Shown one piece after another: positions 8,296 through 18,646 of a stretch of DNA of 64,000 nt (positions are counted from its first letter, which is position 1; every line of letters starts with the position of its first letter). The translations under genes were made by a program, and so were the position numbers. The stretch is from Gammaproteobacteria bacterium. Its GTDB lineage: Bacteria; Pseudomonadota; Gammaproteobacteria; Steroidobacterales; Woeseiaceae. Below the pieces are notes generated by a model. The model saw only the letters and a program-made list of their open reading frames with translations, had not been told where the DNA came from and made no database searches. The stretch lies in NCBI GenBank assembly GCA_022600955.1, contig JAHZJK010000026.1, positions 33,591 to 97,590 on the forward strand. Direction: 5' to 3'.

Positions 8296-9522
8296 TCAGT
8301 CCCGAGCAAGCTCGTCCGGGTGGTGCACGATAGGGTTAGGGCAAATGACCGGGCGCAGCAGGAAAATCAGCGTCGTCAGGAGACCCACACTCGCCATCAG
8401 TATTACAGCATTCCGAACGGAACCGTCATAGATCATCGCACCGAGCAAAGCGCCGGCCGCGCCGCAGATATTTGATGTAGTGCCAATGATTGATGAGGCA
8501 ACGCCGGCGATTCTGGGCAATGGATCCAGTGCAAGCACGGTCGCATTCGCCATCAGAATCGCGATAGTGAACATAAACAAACAGACGTTCGACCACACCC
8601 ACCAAAACGGTGCCGCGTCCAGCCATGCGATTACGGCCAGTTGCGCGCTGGATGCGAAGATCAACAAGACGCCGAGCTTGATGAGTTGCATACCTTCGAA
8701 TCGCGTAACCAGCCAGCGGTTCACGGCGGACCCTGCGAGAATCGACAAGCCAGCACACGCGAAAATCAGACCGTATTGTGTGATCGAATAACCGTAGATC
8801 TCAACGGTTAATGCAGCAGAAACCGCGATCACTGACAAAAAACCGGCTGGCGGAAGAATCAAAAGAAGCAAACCGAAAATACTTTGTCGATGACTGAAGA
8901 ATTCTTCGAAACTGGAGGCCAGCTGTCGCAACGGACGCTGCGAGGCGTTCGGCGTATGCGTTTCTACCAGGTTGGTTCTGATGCCAATCACCAGCGCCAT
9001 TCCAGCTATCGCTATTCCAATAAACGGAGCGCGCCACCCCCACTGCGCGACCAGCAACGCGCCGAAACTTGGTGCGATTACGGGTGCGGCCGTAAATATC
9101 ATCGTCATCAGGGACATTAGTTTGGCAGCCTCTTTGCCGGACGCAATGTCGCGCACAACGGCACGAGATATTACGATCGCGCTCGCTGCGCCCAGGCCCT
9201 GCACGAATCGACTCGCAAGCAATACGTCAATCTGATTTGCTGCAGATACGACAATAGCGGCGATAGAAAATATGCCCATGCCGAAATACAGAGCCGGCAT
9301 GCGCCCAAAGCGATCTGCGGCCAGTCCTGCCGGAATCTGCCCCAATGCCATGCCAAGCATGAACACGCCGACAATCTGCTGGCCACGAGACAATGACGAA
9401 TGCAGCGCTTCAACCATTGACGGAATTGCGGGCAGGCTCAGATCGATCGTCAGGGCCGCGACGGCCGTGAGCATGCCGAGCGTGATGATAAAGCTTCTGG
9501 AGTTGGTGAGGTGTGCGTTCAA
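8296..9522 (-). CDS. Bcr/CflA-type MFS drug:H+ antiporter
   Basis: A 408-residue protein with about 12 transmembrane helices. The N-terminus (TIDLSLPAIPSM) and the loop-2 motif LAADRFGRMPAL are typical of the Bcr/CflA/DHA1 transporters, which export small compounds in exchange for protons. The start is a TTG at 9522 whose bases overlap the TGA of hutI, so the gene is probably translated with hutI. That context suggests movement of a hut intermediate, or of histidine-related compounds, but the family itself is mostly known for drug export. Confidence 0.85.
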   Translation of the reverse strand: MNAHLTNSRSFIITLGMLTAVAALTIDLSLPAIPSMVEALHSSLSRGQQIVGVFMLGMALGQIPAGLAADRFGRMPALYFGMGIFSIAAIVVSAANQIDVLLASRFVQGLGAASAIVISRAVVRDIASGKEAAKLMSLMTMIFTAAPVIAPSFGALLVAQWGWRAPFIGIAIAGMALVIGIRTNLVETHTPNASQRPLRQLASSFEEFFSHRQSIFGLLLLILPPAGFLSVIAVSAALTVEIYGYSITQYGLIFACAGLSILAGSAVNRWLVTRFEGMQLIKLGVLLIFASSAQLAVIAWLDAAPFWWVWSNVCLFMFTIAILMANATVLALDPLPRIAGVASSIIGTTSNICGAAGALLGAMIYDGSVRNAVILMASVGLLTTLIFLLRPVICPNPIVHHPDELARD

Positions 9523-10730
9523 GCGCGCAGGTTAACGGTGTGACCTGCTGTAAGCAATTCGGAAAGTTGTGGCGTACCGCTCCAGTAGGCGAGCTCGCGT
9601 GGATGGCTGATGTCCCAGATTGCGAGGTCCGCGCGCTTGCCAGTCTCAATACTGCCACGGTCGGGCAAGCCAAGTGCCCTGGCCGCATTTCGCGTAACGC
9701 CAGCCATGCACTCCTCTGGTGTTAACCGAAACAAGCGACTTGCCAACATCATATTGCTACGCAATGAACACATTGGCGCGGTACCGGGATTGCAATCGCT
9801 GGCTATCGCAACAGGCACGTTCTGCTCCCTCAATGCGTCAACAGGCGGAAGTTGAGTTTCACCGAGAGTCAGAAACGCCGCGGGCAACAGAACGGCTGTC
9901 GTGTTGGCTTCTGCCATCGCCGCAACACCCACAGTCGAGGTGTACTCGAGATGATCTGCGGAGAGGGCAGAAAAATGTGCTGCGAGTTCCGCGCCGCCGC
10001 CGTCCGTTAGCTGGTCGGCATGCAGTTTGACAGGTATTCCCAAAGACTCGCTCTCGCGAAACAAGCGAGCTACCTGAGGCCCGCTGAAAGCGATGTCTTC
10101 GCAATAGGCATCCACGGCATCAGCCAGCCCCTCTGACAAAACGCGTGGCAATATCTCTGCACAGATGTGGTCGATGTAGCGATCGGCATCGTTCTTGAAC
10201 TCGGGTGGCAGGGCGTGTGCCGCGAGAAGTGTCGTGCGAACCTCAATCGGGGTAGATTCGCCAAGTCGTCGCGCGACCCGCAACATCTTGATCTCATTGT
10301 CGATATCCAGGCCGTAACCCGACTTGATTTCGATGGTTGCCACGCCTTCTCGCATCAGGGCCATGAGTCGCGGTAGCGCGAGTCGCAGCAATTCGTCCTC
10401 TGAGGCTTCGCGCGTGGCCCGGACAGTTGACATGATGCCGCCACCCGCACGGGCAATTTCCTCGTAGCTCGCCCCGCGCAGCCGTTGTTCGAACTCGGCA
10501 GCGCGATTTCCGGCGAAGACAATGTGGGTGTGGCAGTCGATCAATGCAGGCGTGACCCAGCGGCCGTCCAGGGAACGAGTGTCGCCCGCGCTCCCTTCCG
10601 CATGCTCGCCCAGCCACTCGATGACACCATCCCGGATACCGATAGCGCCCTCGAAGACGCCGTAGTCAGCGGCACCGTCTTGCAGCGTTGCAACACGCGC
10701 ATCAGTCAGTAGCAGATCCCAGTCCGGCAT
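9519..10730 (-). CDS. hutI: Imidazolonepropionase
   Basis: Third enzyme of histidine breakdown: it opens the ring of 4-imidazolone-5-propionate to give N-formimino-L-glutamate. The 403-residue amidohydrolase fold shows the metal motif DCHTHI (His67, His69), the substrate-binding AGNRAAEFEQRL and the AGGGIMSTVRATR segment specific to HutI. A start at 10766 is open, but the ATG at 10730 gives the usual HutI N-terminus (MPDWDLLLTDAR) and has an AGGA site 7 bases upstream. The gene is divergent from hutF across a HutC-type operator. Confidence 0.95.
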   Translation of the reverse strand: MPDWDLLLTDARVATLQDGAADYGVFEGAIGIRDGVIEWLGEHAEGSAGDTRSLDGRWVTPALIDCHTHIVFAGNRAAEFEQRLRGASYEEIARAGGGIMSTVRATREASEDELLRLALPRLMALMREGVATIEIKSGYGLDIDNEIKMLRVARRLGESTPIEVRTTLLAAHALPPEFKNDADRYIDHICAEILPRVLSEGLADAVDAYCEDIAFSGPQVARLFRESESLGIPVKLHADQLTDGGGAELAAHFSALSADHLEYTSTVGVAAMAEANTTAVLLPAAFLTLGETQLPPVDALREQNVPVAIASDCNPGTAPMCSLRSNMMLASRLFRLTPEECMAGVTRNAARALGLPDRGSIETGKRADLAIWDISHPRELAYWSGTPQLSELLTAGHTVNLRA

Positions 10731-10774
10731 ACATTGGTCCTTTAGAGTTGCAACCCAAATTAGCATGGTCTAGC

Positions 10775-10787
10775 CTGTATATACAAC
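10775..10787. promoter_or_regulatory. HutC-type operator between hutI and hutF
   Basis: The ten-base palindrome TGTATATACA (10776-10785) contains GTATATAC, which fits the GTNTANAC consensus of the HutC subfamily of GntR regulators. It sits in the 72-base gap between the divergent hutI and hutF starts, and hutC lies in the rightward operon. I infer autoregulated repression of both arms, relieved by urocanate, as is known for HutC. Confidence 0.75.
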
Positions 10788-10802
10788 TTGACTGGAGGCC
10801 GC

Positions 10803-12164
10803 ATGAAGACGGTATTTGCCAAAAAAGCGCTACTCACAGACGGCTGGACCGACAACGTCCGGCTGAGCGTTGCTGGCGGCCGGATTCAGGCTATTGAAGC
10901 AGGCGCAACGGCGACTTCCGGTGACGCAGTCGCGGGCTATGTGATACCGGGTCTGTGCAATGCTCACAGCCACGCTTTCCAGCGCGCACTCGCAGGCCAC
11001 ACCGAGCAGCGGTCGCCGGCACAACACGACAATTTCTGGACGTGGCGGGAACGCATGTATGAACTGGCCAATGTCGTTGACGCCGATGCGTTAACCGCTA
11101 TCGCGACCCAGGTCTATACTGAAATGCTTGCAAGCGGCTATACCACTGTCGCGGAATTTCACTACCTGCATCGTGACCCGCAGAATCCGGACGCAACAGA
11201 CACGATGTTCGATGCGATCACTGCTGCCGCGGCCACCAGCGGTATCCGCCTGACGTATGTGCCGGTGCACTACGAACGCGCGGGCTTTAACGATCCGGAC
11301 CCAGCGCCTCATCAGCAAAGTTTTGCGATGACGCTTGATGAGTTTCTGGCACATCAGCAACGCGCCGCAAGTCAGACGAGTGCAGCGTTCAGTGTCGGCA
11401 TCGGCGCCCATAGCCTGCGTGCGGTCAGCCAGGAGTCACTGCAGGCGATCGCAGCGCTGGCCAACGACAGTTTCGTACCGATGCACATCCACGTTGCTGA
11501 ACAGCAGCGCGAAGTCGACCAGTGCATGTCCGCATATGGTCGCCGCCCGGTGCGCTGGCTATTGGAAAATTTTGAAGTCGGTGGCAACTGGACGTTGGTA
11601 CATGCTACTCATATGGATCAGGAGGAAGTTGCAGCGCTCGCGAAAAGCGATGCTGTCGTCGCGCTTTGTCCGAGTACCGAGGCGAATCTCGGTGATGGGC
11701 TGTTCCCACTGCATGATTACCTGAGTCACGATGGCCGAATTGCTATCGGATCAGACAGTCATGTGTCGATAAACCCTTTCGAGGAGTTGCGCTGGCTTGA
11801 GTACGGTCAGCGACTTGCCACTCAAACGCGCAATGTCGCGTCACTGCAAGACACTCATGTCGGTCGTGAGCTTTTCATGCGTGCGCTCGAGGGTGGTGCC
11901 GCTGCATCAGGGCGGCAAACGCGAGGCCTGCAGCAAGGTGCGGTCGCTGACCTTGTCGTTCTGGGTGATGACGATCCGATGCTTGCAGGCCATAGCGACG
12001 ACTCACGTCTTGATGCTCTCGTTTTCTCGGGTTACCCGTTGCCGCTTGAGCAAGTCATGGTAAATGGGGAGTGGGTCGTTGTTGCTGGTCAGCATGTGCA
12101 TCGTGACGAGTCGCGCGCGGCGTATATCAAAACAATCAAACGACTGGGAGAGACGCATGCGTAA
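10803..12164 (+). CDS. hutF: Formimidoylglutamate deiminase
   Basis: Converts N-formimino-L-glutamate to N-formyl-L-glutamate and ammonia, the mark of the five-step (formate-producing) histidine pathway. The 453-residue amidohydrolase has the CNAHSHAF metal motif (His55, His57), the HIHVAEQQREV histidine strand and the IGSDSHVS aspartate near the end. The ATG at 10803 has a GGAGG site five bases upstream, which favours it over the in-frame start at 10788. Its last 8 bases overlap hutC. Confidence 0.95.
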   Translation: MKTVFAKKALLTDGWTDNVRLSVAGGRIQAIEAGATATSGDAVAGYVIPGLCNAHSHAFQRALAGHTEQRSPAQHDNFWTWRERMYELANVVDADALTAIATQVYTEMLASGYTTVAEFHYLHRDPQNPDATDTMFDAITAAAATSGIRLTYVPVHYERAGFNDPDPAPHQQSFAMTLDEFLAHQQRAASQTSAAFSVGIGAHSLRAVSQESLQAIAALANDSFVPMHIHVAEQQREVDQCMSAYGRRPVRWLLENFEVGGNWTLVHATHMDQEEVAALAKSDAVVALCPSTEANLGDGLFPLHDYLSHDGRIAIGSDSHVSINPFEELRWLEYGQRLATQTRNVASLQDTHVGRELFMRALEGGAAASGRQTRGLQQGAVADLVVLGDDDPMLAGHSDDSRLDALVFSGYPLPLEQVMVNGEWVVVAGQHVHRDESRAAYIKTIKRLGETHA

Positions 12165-12921
12165 CCCGAAGCCGCGCTACCAGCAGCTCAAGGACTCGAT
12201 CATTGCGCGCATCTCAAGTGGCGAGCTATTGCCGACGGATCGCGTGCCCTCAGAGAATGAACTGGTTGAGGAAATGCAGGTTTCCCGGATGACGGCGAAC
12301 CGGGCATTGCGCGAACTTAACGACGAAGGCTATGTCGAGCGAGTTGCCGGGCGCGGCACGTTCGTGTCGGACTACCGTTCTCGCTCGCACCTGCTTGAGG
12401 TTCATAACATCGCCGACGAGATCGAGCGCCGCGGCAATACGCACTCCAGCCTTGTCTTGCGACAATCGAAGCAAAAAGCGCGCGGCGAAGTAGCGAAGGC
12501 GCTGCACGTCGAACAGGGTACCGCGGTGTTTCATCTTCTACTTGTGCACTACGAAAACGAATCGCCTATCCAGCTCGAAGACCGTCACGTTGTGGCGAGT
12601 TTCGCGCCGGGTTGCATTGACCAGGATTTCACGGCCGTGACACCAAGTGCGTACCTGACCGGTGTGGCGCCATTGCAAGAGGCGGAGCAGGCCGTGCGTG
12701 CGAGCATCGCCAATAAAGGGATTCGCGCGCGTCTCGAGATGAATGATGACGAGGCCGCGCTCGTTGTTATTCGTCGAACCTGGTCGCGAGGGCGGCCAGT
12801 AACCTTTGCGCGACTGCACCATCCGGGTAGTCGCTACGAACTCACCGGGCACTACGCCCCACCAGGCACTTTGAAATCGACGTCGGCTGACGTCGTGCAA
12901 TTGGAGAACATAGGCCAATGA
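12157..12921 (+). CDS. hutC: Histidine utilisation repressor, GntR/HutC family
   Basis: A GntR-type winged helix-turn-helix covers about residues 5-70 ([15 protein letters not shown] region reading [20 protein letters not shown], then GRGTFV). A UTRA effector domain of about 150 residues follows. In known systems it binds urocanate and releases the hut operators. The ATG at 12157 has a GGGAG site 6 bases upstream and overlaps the hutF stop; the frame is open further upstream but only inside hutF. Its stop overlaps the hutU start (ATGA). Confidence 0.93.
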   Translation: MRNPKPRYQQLKDSIIARISSGELLPTDRVPSENELVEEMQVSRMTANRALRELNDEGYVERVAGRGTFVSDYRSRSHLLEVHNIADEIERRGNTHSSLVLRQSKQKARGEVAKALHVEQGTAVFHLLLVHYENESPIQLEDRHVVASFAPGCIDQDFTAVTPSAYLTGVAPLQEAEQAVRASIANKGIRARLEMNDDEAALVVIRRTWSRGRPVTFARLHHPGSRYELTGHYAPPGTLKSTSADVVQLENIGQ

Positions 12922-14576
12922 GTAGAATAATTAAGGCGCCGACAGGTACCAAGCTGTCTGCAAAAAGCTGGCTGACTGAAGCACCACTTCGGATGCTGAT
13001 GAACAATCTCGATCCACAGGTCGCCGAGCGACCAGAGGATCTGGTTGTCTACGGCGGCATCGGCAAGGCGGCACGCAATTGGGAATGTTTCGATGCAATT
13101 GTCGCGGCCCTTAAAGAGCTAAATGACGATGAAACCTTGCTTGTGCAATCCGGAAAGCCGGTCGGGGTTTTTCAGACACATGCCGATGCACCACGTGTGC
13201 TGATCGCCAACTCAAACCTGGTACCCGCCTGGGCGAACTGGGAGCACTTTCGGGAGCTCGATCGCAAGGGCCTCATGATGTACGGGCAGATGACGGCGGG
13301 ATCCTGGATATACATCGGTAGTCAGGGCATCGTGCAGGGCACTTACGAAACATTTGTCGAAATGGGTCGCCAACACTATGACGGTGACCTGGCCGGGCGG
13401 TGGATACTGACAGCAGGTCTTGGCGGCATGGGTGGCGCGCAGCCGCTGGCGGCGACGATGGCAGGCGCATCGATGCTCGCGATCGAGTGCCAGCAAGACC
13501 GTATAGACATGCGTTTGGAAACCGGCTATCTCGATAAGAGCGCGAAGACTCTCGATGAGGCGCTGGCGATGATCGACGAGGCTGTAGCAAGTAAGGCAGC
13601 GGTATCGGTCGGGCTGCTGGGTAACGCAGCGGAGATTCTCCCTGAGATGATCAAGCGTGGCATTCGCCCAGATGCCGTTACTGACCAGACTTCGGCGCAC
13701 GACCCCGCGAACGGTTATCTGCCTGCTGGCTGGAGCGTCGAGGAGTGGCTGCAAAAACGTGAGTCTGATCCGGCATCGGTAGCCGCTGCGTCGGTCAGGT
13801 CGATGGCGGTACACGTCAAAGCCATGCTCGAGTTTCAGGATCTGGGAATTCCAACATTCGACTACGGCAACAACATTCGTCAGGTCGCATTTGATGAGGG
13901 CGTCGAAAACGCGTTCGATTTCCCGGGATTCGTCCCTGCCTACGTTCGGCCGCTGTTTTGCCGCGGTATTGGACCGTTTCGCTGGGCAGCGTTGTCCGGT
14001 GACCCCGAAGACATATACAAAACCGACGCAAAGGTGAAAGAACTGATCCCTGATGATGCGCATTTGCACAACTGGCTCGACGCCGCTCGCGAGCGCATTC
14101 AGTTTCAGGGGCTACCTGCCCGAATCTGCTGGGTCGGCCTCGGGCAGCGGCACCGCCTCGGTCTGGCTTTCAATGAGATGGTGCGCAACGGCGAGCTGAA
14201 GGCGCCGGTCGTTATCGGTCGCGACCATCTTGATAGTGGTTCGGTGGCGAGCCCCAATCGTGAAACCGAAAGCATGAAAGATGGAAGTGACGCTGTGTCT
14301 GACTGGGCGTTGCTGAATGCGCTGCTGAGCACAGCCGGCGGCGCAACGTGGGTGTCACTTCACCATGGCGGTGGCGTCGGTATGGGTTACTCGCAGCACG
14401 CCGGCCTGGTTATTGTCTGTGATGGCAGCGAGGCGGCTGACAAGCGGATCGAGCGGGTGCTCTGGAATGACCCGGCGAGCGGCGTGATGCGTCATGCTGA
14501 TGCGGGTTACGAAATCGCGATAGACAGTGCGCGCGAGCACGGTCTCAATTTGCCAATGTTGGGAGGTGCTAAATGA
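12918..14576 (+). CDS. hutU: Urocanate hydratase
   Basis: Second enzyme of histidine breakdown: urocanate to imidazolonepropionate, with tightly bound NAD+ acting as an electrophile. The 552-residue length is usual. The NAD-binding [10 protein letters not shown] lies at about 167-176, and the catalytic cysteine segment [12 protein letters not shown] contains Cys404. The [13 protein letters not shown] stretch near the C-terminus is also highly conserved in urocanases. It overlaps hutC and hutH by four bases each (ATGA), so it is translationally coupled on both sides. Confidence 0.97.
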   Translation: MSRIIKAPTGTKLSAKSWLTEAPLRMLMNNLDPQVAERPEDLVVYGGIGKAARNWECFDAIVAALKELNDDETLLVQSGKPVGVFQTHADAPRVLIANSNLVPAWANWEHFRELDRKGLMMYGQMTAGSWIYIGSQGIVQGTYETFVEMGRQHYDGDLAGRWILTAGLGGMGGAQPLAATMAGASMLAIECQQDRIDMRLETGYLDKSAKTLDEALAMIDEAVASKAAVSVGLLGNAAEILPEMIKRGIRPDAVTDQTSAHDPANGYLPAGWSVEEWLQKRESDPASVAAASVRSMAVHVKAMLEFQDLGIPTFDYGNNIRQVAFDEGVENAFDFPGFVPAYVRPLFCRGIGPFRWAALSGDPEDIYKTDAKVKELIPDDAHLHNWLDAARERIQFQGLPARICWVGLGQRHRLGLAFNEMVRNGELKAPVVIGRDHLDSGSVASPNRETESMKDGSDAVSDWALLNALLSTAGGATWVSLHHGGGVGMGYSQHAGLVIVCDGSEAADKRIERVLWNDPASGVMRHADAGYEIAIDSAREHGLNLPMLGGAK

Positions 14577-16102
14577 AGCTCGTAATCGACAATCAGCTAA
14601 TCACACTTGAGGTGTTGCGTGCGGCCTGGCAGGAGCCCGTGACTGTATCACTGGGCGATAGTGCGAAACGCCGTGTCGCCGAATCGAACGAGCTAATCGA
14701 CGATGTGGTTGCTGGCGGTGAACAGGTCTACGGCGTCAACACGGGTTTCGGGCAGTTGGCGTCCGTCCGTATCAGCGATGACGAACTGGCGCACTTGCAG
14801 GAAAACCTTGTGCGATCCCATGCTGTCGGAGTTGGAGAGGACCTCGACGACGAAATCGTGCGCCTGACGATGTTGATGAAAGTCATCGCGTTGGCGGAGG
14901 GTTTTTCGGGCGTGCGCGTCGAGTTGGTTGAAGCGCTTTGCGCGCTGATAAACAACAATATCTATCCGCGCATTCCGTCCCGTGGTTCGGTAGGTGCGTC
15001 CGGAGACCTTGCACCGCTCGCGCACATGGCGGGAGCTCTGATCGGTGTCGGTGAGGTTCGAGTCAACGGAGGGCTCATGCCAGCAGCTGCCGCCTTGCGC
15101 GAAGCCGGTATCCAGCCGGTCAAGCTTGCGCCGAAAGAGGGCTTGGCGTTGCTCAATGGCACGCAGGTTTCGACGGCCCTGACGCTGGCGGGTGTATTTC
15201 GAACGGAGAATCTGCTTGCCGCCGCACTCATGGCCGGGGCGATGGCGTCGGATGCGGTGCAGGGAAGTGACACCCCATTCGATAAACGCATCCAGAATGT
15301 ACGTGGACACGGTGGCCAGATTGCCGTTGCCGGAGTATTGCGTGAGCTCATGCACGGTAGTGATATTCGTGCGTCGCACGTAGAGTGCGGTCGTGTTCAG
15401 GACCCTTACTCAATTCGCTGCCAGCCGCAGGTAATCGGTGCGTGTCTCGATGTCATCCGGCATGTGTGCACCGTTCTCGAAACAGAAGCCAATGCGGTGA
15501 CTGACAACCCGCTCGTGTTTACGGATTCGAAGTCAGTTCTGTCGGGCGGAAACTTTCATGCCGAGCCTGTCGCGCTTGCTGCCGACTACCTGGCGCTTGC
15601 GATCTCTGAAATAGGCGCCCTGTCAGAACGTCGCATCGCGCTACTCATTGATTCACACCTGAGCGGCCTGCCAGCATTTCTTGTCAAGGATGGTGGGCTG
15701 AACAGCGGCTTCATGATGGCGCAGGTCACCGCTGCCGCCCTGGCGTCGGAGAACAAGTCGCATGCTCACCCGGCAAGTGTCGACAGCCTACCGACATCAG
15801 CAAATCAGGAAGACCATGTCAGCATGGCGACTTTTGCGGGACGACGACTGCACACGATGCTTGATAATGTTGCTGATATTCTCGCAATCGAACTCTTGGC
15901 TGCTGCACAGGGAGTCGAATTTCACCACCCGAAGAAAAGCTCGCCGTTAATTGAGGAGGCGCTTGCTGGCGTGCGGGTCATTTCGCCGCCCTACAACGAA
16001 GATCGCTCCTTGTCTTCCGATATTCGCCGTGTCGCCGCCACTATCGACGATGGCGACTATTGCCAATACGCTGCCTCCGTTCTGCCCAGTCTGAGTACAT
16101 GA
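14573..16102 (+). CDS. hutH: Histidine ammonia-lyase
   Basis: First enzyme of the pathway: it removes ammonia from L-histidine to give trans-urocanate. The motif [14 protein letters not shown] holds Ala142-Ser143-Gly144, which cyclise to the MIO prosthetic group. Tyr53 in VNTGFG and the downstream [10 protein letters not shown] segment are also expected active-site parts. The 509-residue length is typical. It is coupled by ATGA overlaps to hutU and hutG. Confidence 0.97.
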   Translation: MKLVIDNQLITLEVLRAAWQEPVTVSLGDSAKRRVAESNELIDDVVAGGEQVYGVNTGFGQLASVRISDDELAHLQENLVRSHAVGVGEDLDDEIVRLTMLMKVIALAEGFSGVRVELVEALCALINNNIYPRIPSRGSVGASGDLAPLAHMAGALIGVGEVRVNGGLMPAAAALREAGIQPVKLAPKEGLALLNGTQVSTALTLAGVFRTENLLAAALMAGAMASDAVQGSDTPFDKRIQNVRGHGGQIAVAGVLRELMHGSDIRASHVECGRVQDPYSIRCQPQVIGACLDVIRHVCTVLETEANAVTDNPLVFTDSKSVLSGGNFHAEPVALAADYLALAISEIGALSERRIALLIDSHLSGLPAFLVKDGGLNSGFMMAQVTAAALASENKSHAHPASVDSLPTSANQEDHVSMATFAGRRLHTMLDNVADILAIELLAAAQGVEFHHPKKSSPLIEEALAGVRVISPPYNEDRSLSSDIRRVAATIDDGDYCQYAASVLPSLST

Positions 16103-16884
16103 GTGAAGTATTCGACTTTGTTGCGGGCGACTTGCCGCTGTTAATAAGCGTTCCGCACGACGGACGTGATCTGCCATCGAAAATTCGCGACCGTATGACA
16201 CCTGCTGGGCAGGCGATTCCGGATACAGACTGGGATGTCGCACGCCTCTACGAGTTTGTAGAAGACATGGGCGCATGCATGTTGGTCGCAAAAAATTCCC
16301 GTTACGTTGTCGACCTGAATCGCTCCGCCGACGATGAGGTGCTGTACCCGGGACAGCTCGTTACAGGCCTCTGTCCGGAGCACACTTTTGGCGGCGACGC
16401 CATATACCGGAGCGGTGTTGTCAGTGAAGGTGAGCAACGTGGTCGCGTCGAAACTTACTGGCGTCCGTACCATGAAAAATTGCAACAGACGCTGGACGCA
16501 ATGTGCACTACGCATGGCGTTGCGCTGCTGTGGGACGCGCACTCTATTCCGAGCAAAGTACCGCGCCTGTTTGACGGCGAGTTGCCGGTTTTGAATATCG
16601 GCAGCAATAGTGGCAAAAGTTGTGGTGCCGACATCGAGAGCGCAGTCGCCGCGGTCGCAACGGCGAGTGACTACAACGCAGTGCTGAACGGGCGCTTCAA
16701 AGGCGGCTTCATTACGCGCAACTATGGCAAGCCTTCAAAAGGCGTACACGCGCTGCAACTTGAGATTGCGCAGCGGGCATATTGGAATGAGGGCCTGGGC
16801 AGATTCGACGACGCTAGCGCCGAGCCGCTTCGTGATACTCTCAAAAACATGCTGATAGCTTTTCTGGATGCCGCCAAAAAATGA
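16099..16884 (+). CDS. hutG: N-formylglutamate deformylase
   Basis: Hydrolyses N-formyl-L-glutamate to L-glutamate and formate, the last step after HutF. The 261-residue protein has the N-formylglutamate amidohydrolase pattern: ISVPHDG (His20), DTDWDVARLY, the DLNRS segment and LLWDAHSIPS. It is not the manganese-dependent formiminoglutamase that shares the HutG name. The ATG at 16099 overlaps the hutH stop (ATGA). Its own stop overlaps the molybdoenzyme start. The formate could feed the dehydrogenase encoded at 23.7-29.4 kb. Confidence 0.93.
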   Translation: MSEVFDFVAGDLPLLISVPHDGRDLPSKIRDRMTPAGQAIPDTDWDVARLYEFVEDMGACMLVAKNSRYVVDLNRSADDEVLYPGQLVTGLCPEHTFGGDAIYRSGVVSEGEQRGRVETYWRPYHEKLQQTLDAMCTTHGVALLWDAHSIPSKVPRLFDGELPVLNIGSNSGKSCGADIESAVAAVATASDYNAVLNGRFKGGFITRNYGKPSKGVHALQLEIAQRAYWNEGLGRFDDASAEPLRDTLKNMLIAFLDAAKK

Positions 16885-18200
16885 CCGAGAGAAAGAAGGG
16901 TCTGCACGAACTCTACTCGGAGAGTCCGTCGCAGGCTGACGAGGAACTGTGGGGTCGCACGGCAGATCCTGTTTCACGCAGAGGATTCGTGCGTGGGTCC
17001 GGTCTCGCCGCAATGAGCGTCGCACTGGGCGCAAGCATCCCGTTCGCTCAGTATATGCCGGGTGGTCTGATTCCTGCGGCACTCGCGCAGTCGGACGAGG
17101 AGTTTACGCTACCGGGCAAGTCAGGCCTGGTTGTGCTCAATGACCGCCCGATCAATGCGGAAGTACCCGCACACCTGCTCGACGATCCCGTGACACCTGC
17201 ATCCCGAATGTTCGTGCGCAACAACGGTATTCCACCGTCCACATTTGATGTTGACCCGCAAGCCTGGGAAATCCGCGTGGAGGGAGAAGCCTGTGAGCGG
17301 CCGCAGGTTTTCACGCTGCGCGATTTACAGGCTCGATTTAAGCACCACACGCTGCAGTTGCAGCTTGAGTGCGGCGGCAATGGCCGCTCGGAGTTCTACC
17401 CGGGTGCCAAAGGTAATCAATGGACGACCGGGGCAATCGGCTGTCCGGAATGGACAGGGGTGCGGCTTGGCGATGTCCTGAAAGAATGCGGTGTTGGTGA
17501 AAATGCGGTCTACGTCGCTTACGAGGGCGCGGATTCACATTTGTCAGGAGATCCGACCAAAGTACCCATTTCCCGCGGCGTGCCTGTGCAGAAAGCGCTC
17601 GAAGAGGAGTCGCTGTTAGTTTGGGCGATGAACGGCAAACCCTTACCTGAGCTGCATGGCTATCCTGTGCGCATGCTGTGTTCGGGTTGGCCCGCTTCGG
17701 TCAGCGGCAAGTGGGTCACAAGGGTGCTTGTAAGGGACCGGATTCACGACGGTGCCAAGATGACAGGGCAGTCGTATCGGGTGCCATGCAAGCCGGTCGC
17801 GCCCGGCTCCAAGGTGAGCGACGACGAGATGTGCATCATTGAGTCAATGCCCGTGAAGTCGCTGATCACTTTTCCGAAGTCGGGCGTTAGTCACTCGCTT
17901 GGCAGCAAGCTGACCTTGCGCGGTCACGCCTGGGCTGGCGATACTCGCGTGAAGTCGCTGTTTACATCAATCGACTTTGGTGCAACCTGGCAAAAAGCGC
18001 AGCTGAGTAAGCCGAAAAACCGGCTTGCCTGGCAGCATTGGTCAGCTAGCGTTGAATTTCCTGTCGACGGCTACTACGAGGTATGGGCTCGCGCTGTCGA
18101 CAAGCATGGGCGCTCGCAACCAATGGTGTTGCCAGGTTGGAACCCGCGCGGATATCTCAACAACGCCTGCCATCGCGTAGCGGTGAAGGTAACGGCGTGA
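16881..18200 (+). CDS. Sulfite-oxidase-family molybdopterin oxidoreductase, Tat-exported (SorA-like)
   Basis: A 439-residue sulfite oxidase-fold protein. A twin-arginine signal (SRRGFVRGS, Arg33-Arg34) covers about 1-70, including a cytoplasmic leader. The Moco domain has the ligand cysteine in LECGGNGRS (Cys164), followed by a Mo-co dimerisation domain after about 330. It should oxidise a small substrate such as sulfite in the periplasm and pass electrons to the cytochrome encoded next. It overlaps hutG by four bases (ATGA), which is unexpected for a sulfite enzyme. The true substrate may therefore differ. Confidence 0.85.
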   Translation: MTERKKGLHELYSESPSQADEELWGRTADPVSRRGFVRGSGLAAMSVALGASIPFAQYMPGGLIPAALAQSDEEFTLPGKSGLVVLNDRPINAEVPAHLLDDPVTPASRMFVRNNGIPPSTFDVDPQAWEIRVEGEACERPQVFTLRDLQARFKHHTLQLQLECGGNGRSEFYPGAKGNQWTTGAIGCPEWTGVRLGDVLKECGVGENAVYVAYEGADSHLSGDPTKVPISRGVPVQKALEEESLLVWAMNGKPLPELHGYPVRMLCSGWPASVSGKWVTRVLVRDRIHDGAKMTGQSYRVPCKPVAPGSKVSDDEMCIIESMPVKSLITFPKSGVSHSLGSKLTLRGHAWAGDTRVKSLFTSIDFGATWQKAQLSKPKNRLAWQHWSASVEFPVDGYYEVWARAVDKHGRSQPMVLPGWNPRGYLNNACHRVAVKVTA

Positions 18201-18541
18201 GAGCGGTGCTGCTGCTCTTGGCCGTGCTGCCGTTTTCAACGGCTGCAGCGGAATCGGATCCTGCGACCGGCCTGATCAAGAAACCGGGCTGGGAGCATGT
18301 TCGAGTGCATTGCGGTGGTTGTCATTCGCATGCGCTGGTCACCAGCCAGCGCGCCGATCGGCAAACCTGGCTCGATATTATTCGCTGGATGCAGGCAACG
18401 CAGAATCTGTGGCAGTTTCAGCCTGAGGTCGAGACGCAAATCCTTGATTATCTTGCCGCAAACTACCCGCCGCAACCGAATCGTCGGCGCGCGCCTATAC
18501 CGCAGGGGCTAATGCCTGGAACAGATCCGGGCGTTCAGTAA
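18197..18541 (+). CDS. Small periplasmic c-type cytochrome, partner of the molybdoenzyme
   Basis: A 114-residue protein beginning at GTG 18197, which overlaps the molybdoenzyme stop as GTGA. A signal peptide (1-18, ending AAA) is followed by one heme motif CGGCH (Cys39, Cys42, His43). It matches in place and size the SorB electron acceptor of bacterial sulfite dehydrogenases, though the heme motif is closer to the N-terminus than I would expect, and the C-terminus is proline-rich. An upstream in-frame start at 18083 would bury it inside the preceding gene. Confidence 0.8.
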   Translation: MRAVLLLLAVLPFSTAAAESDPATGLIKKPGWEHVRVHCGGCHSHALVTSQRADRQTWLDIIRWMQATQNLWQFQPEVETQILDYLAANYPPQPNRRRAPIPQGLMPGTDPGVQ

Positions 18542-18550
18542 GCGTTCAGC

Positions 18551-18572
18551 CGGCGAGCACTAATGTTCGCCG
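18551..18572 (+). terminator. Hairpin after the hut/sor operon, weak terminator
   Basis: An 8-bp stem (18551-18558 with 18565-18572, one G-U pair) around a six-base loop lies ten bases after the cytochrome stop. It has no T-run, so it may mark the operon end without being a strong intrinsic terminator. Confidence 0.3.
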
Positions 18573-18646
18573 CTCAATCTGGGCTATCATTGCTTCTATA
18601 CTCGGTTGGCCGTAGGGTCGGACCGGCAATTCACAGGAATCAGATC

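Noticed and set aside
12918..14576. Long minus-strand frames opposite hutU and hutH
   Set aside because: They are complementary to well-recognised enzymes with full motifs, and they lack starts with ribosome sites.
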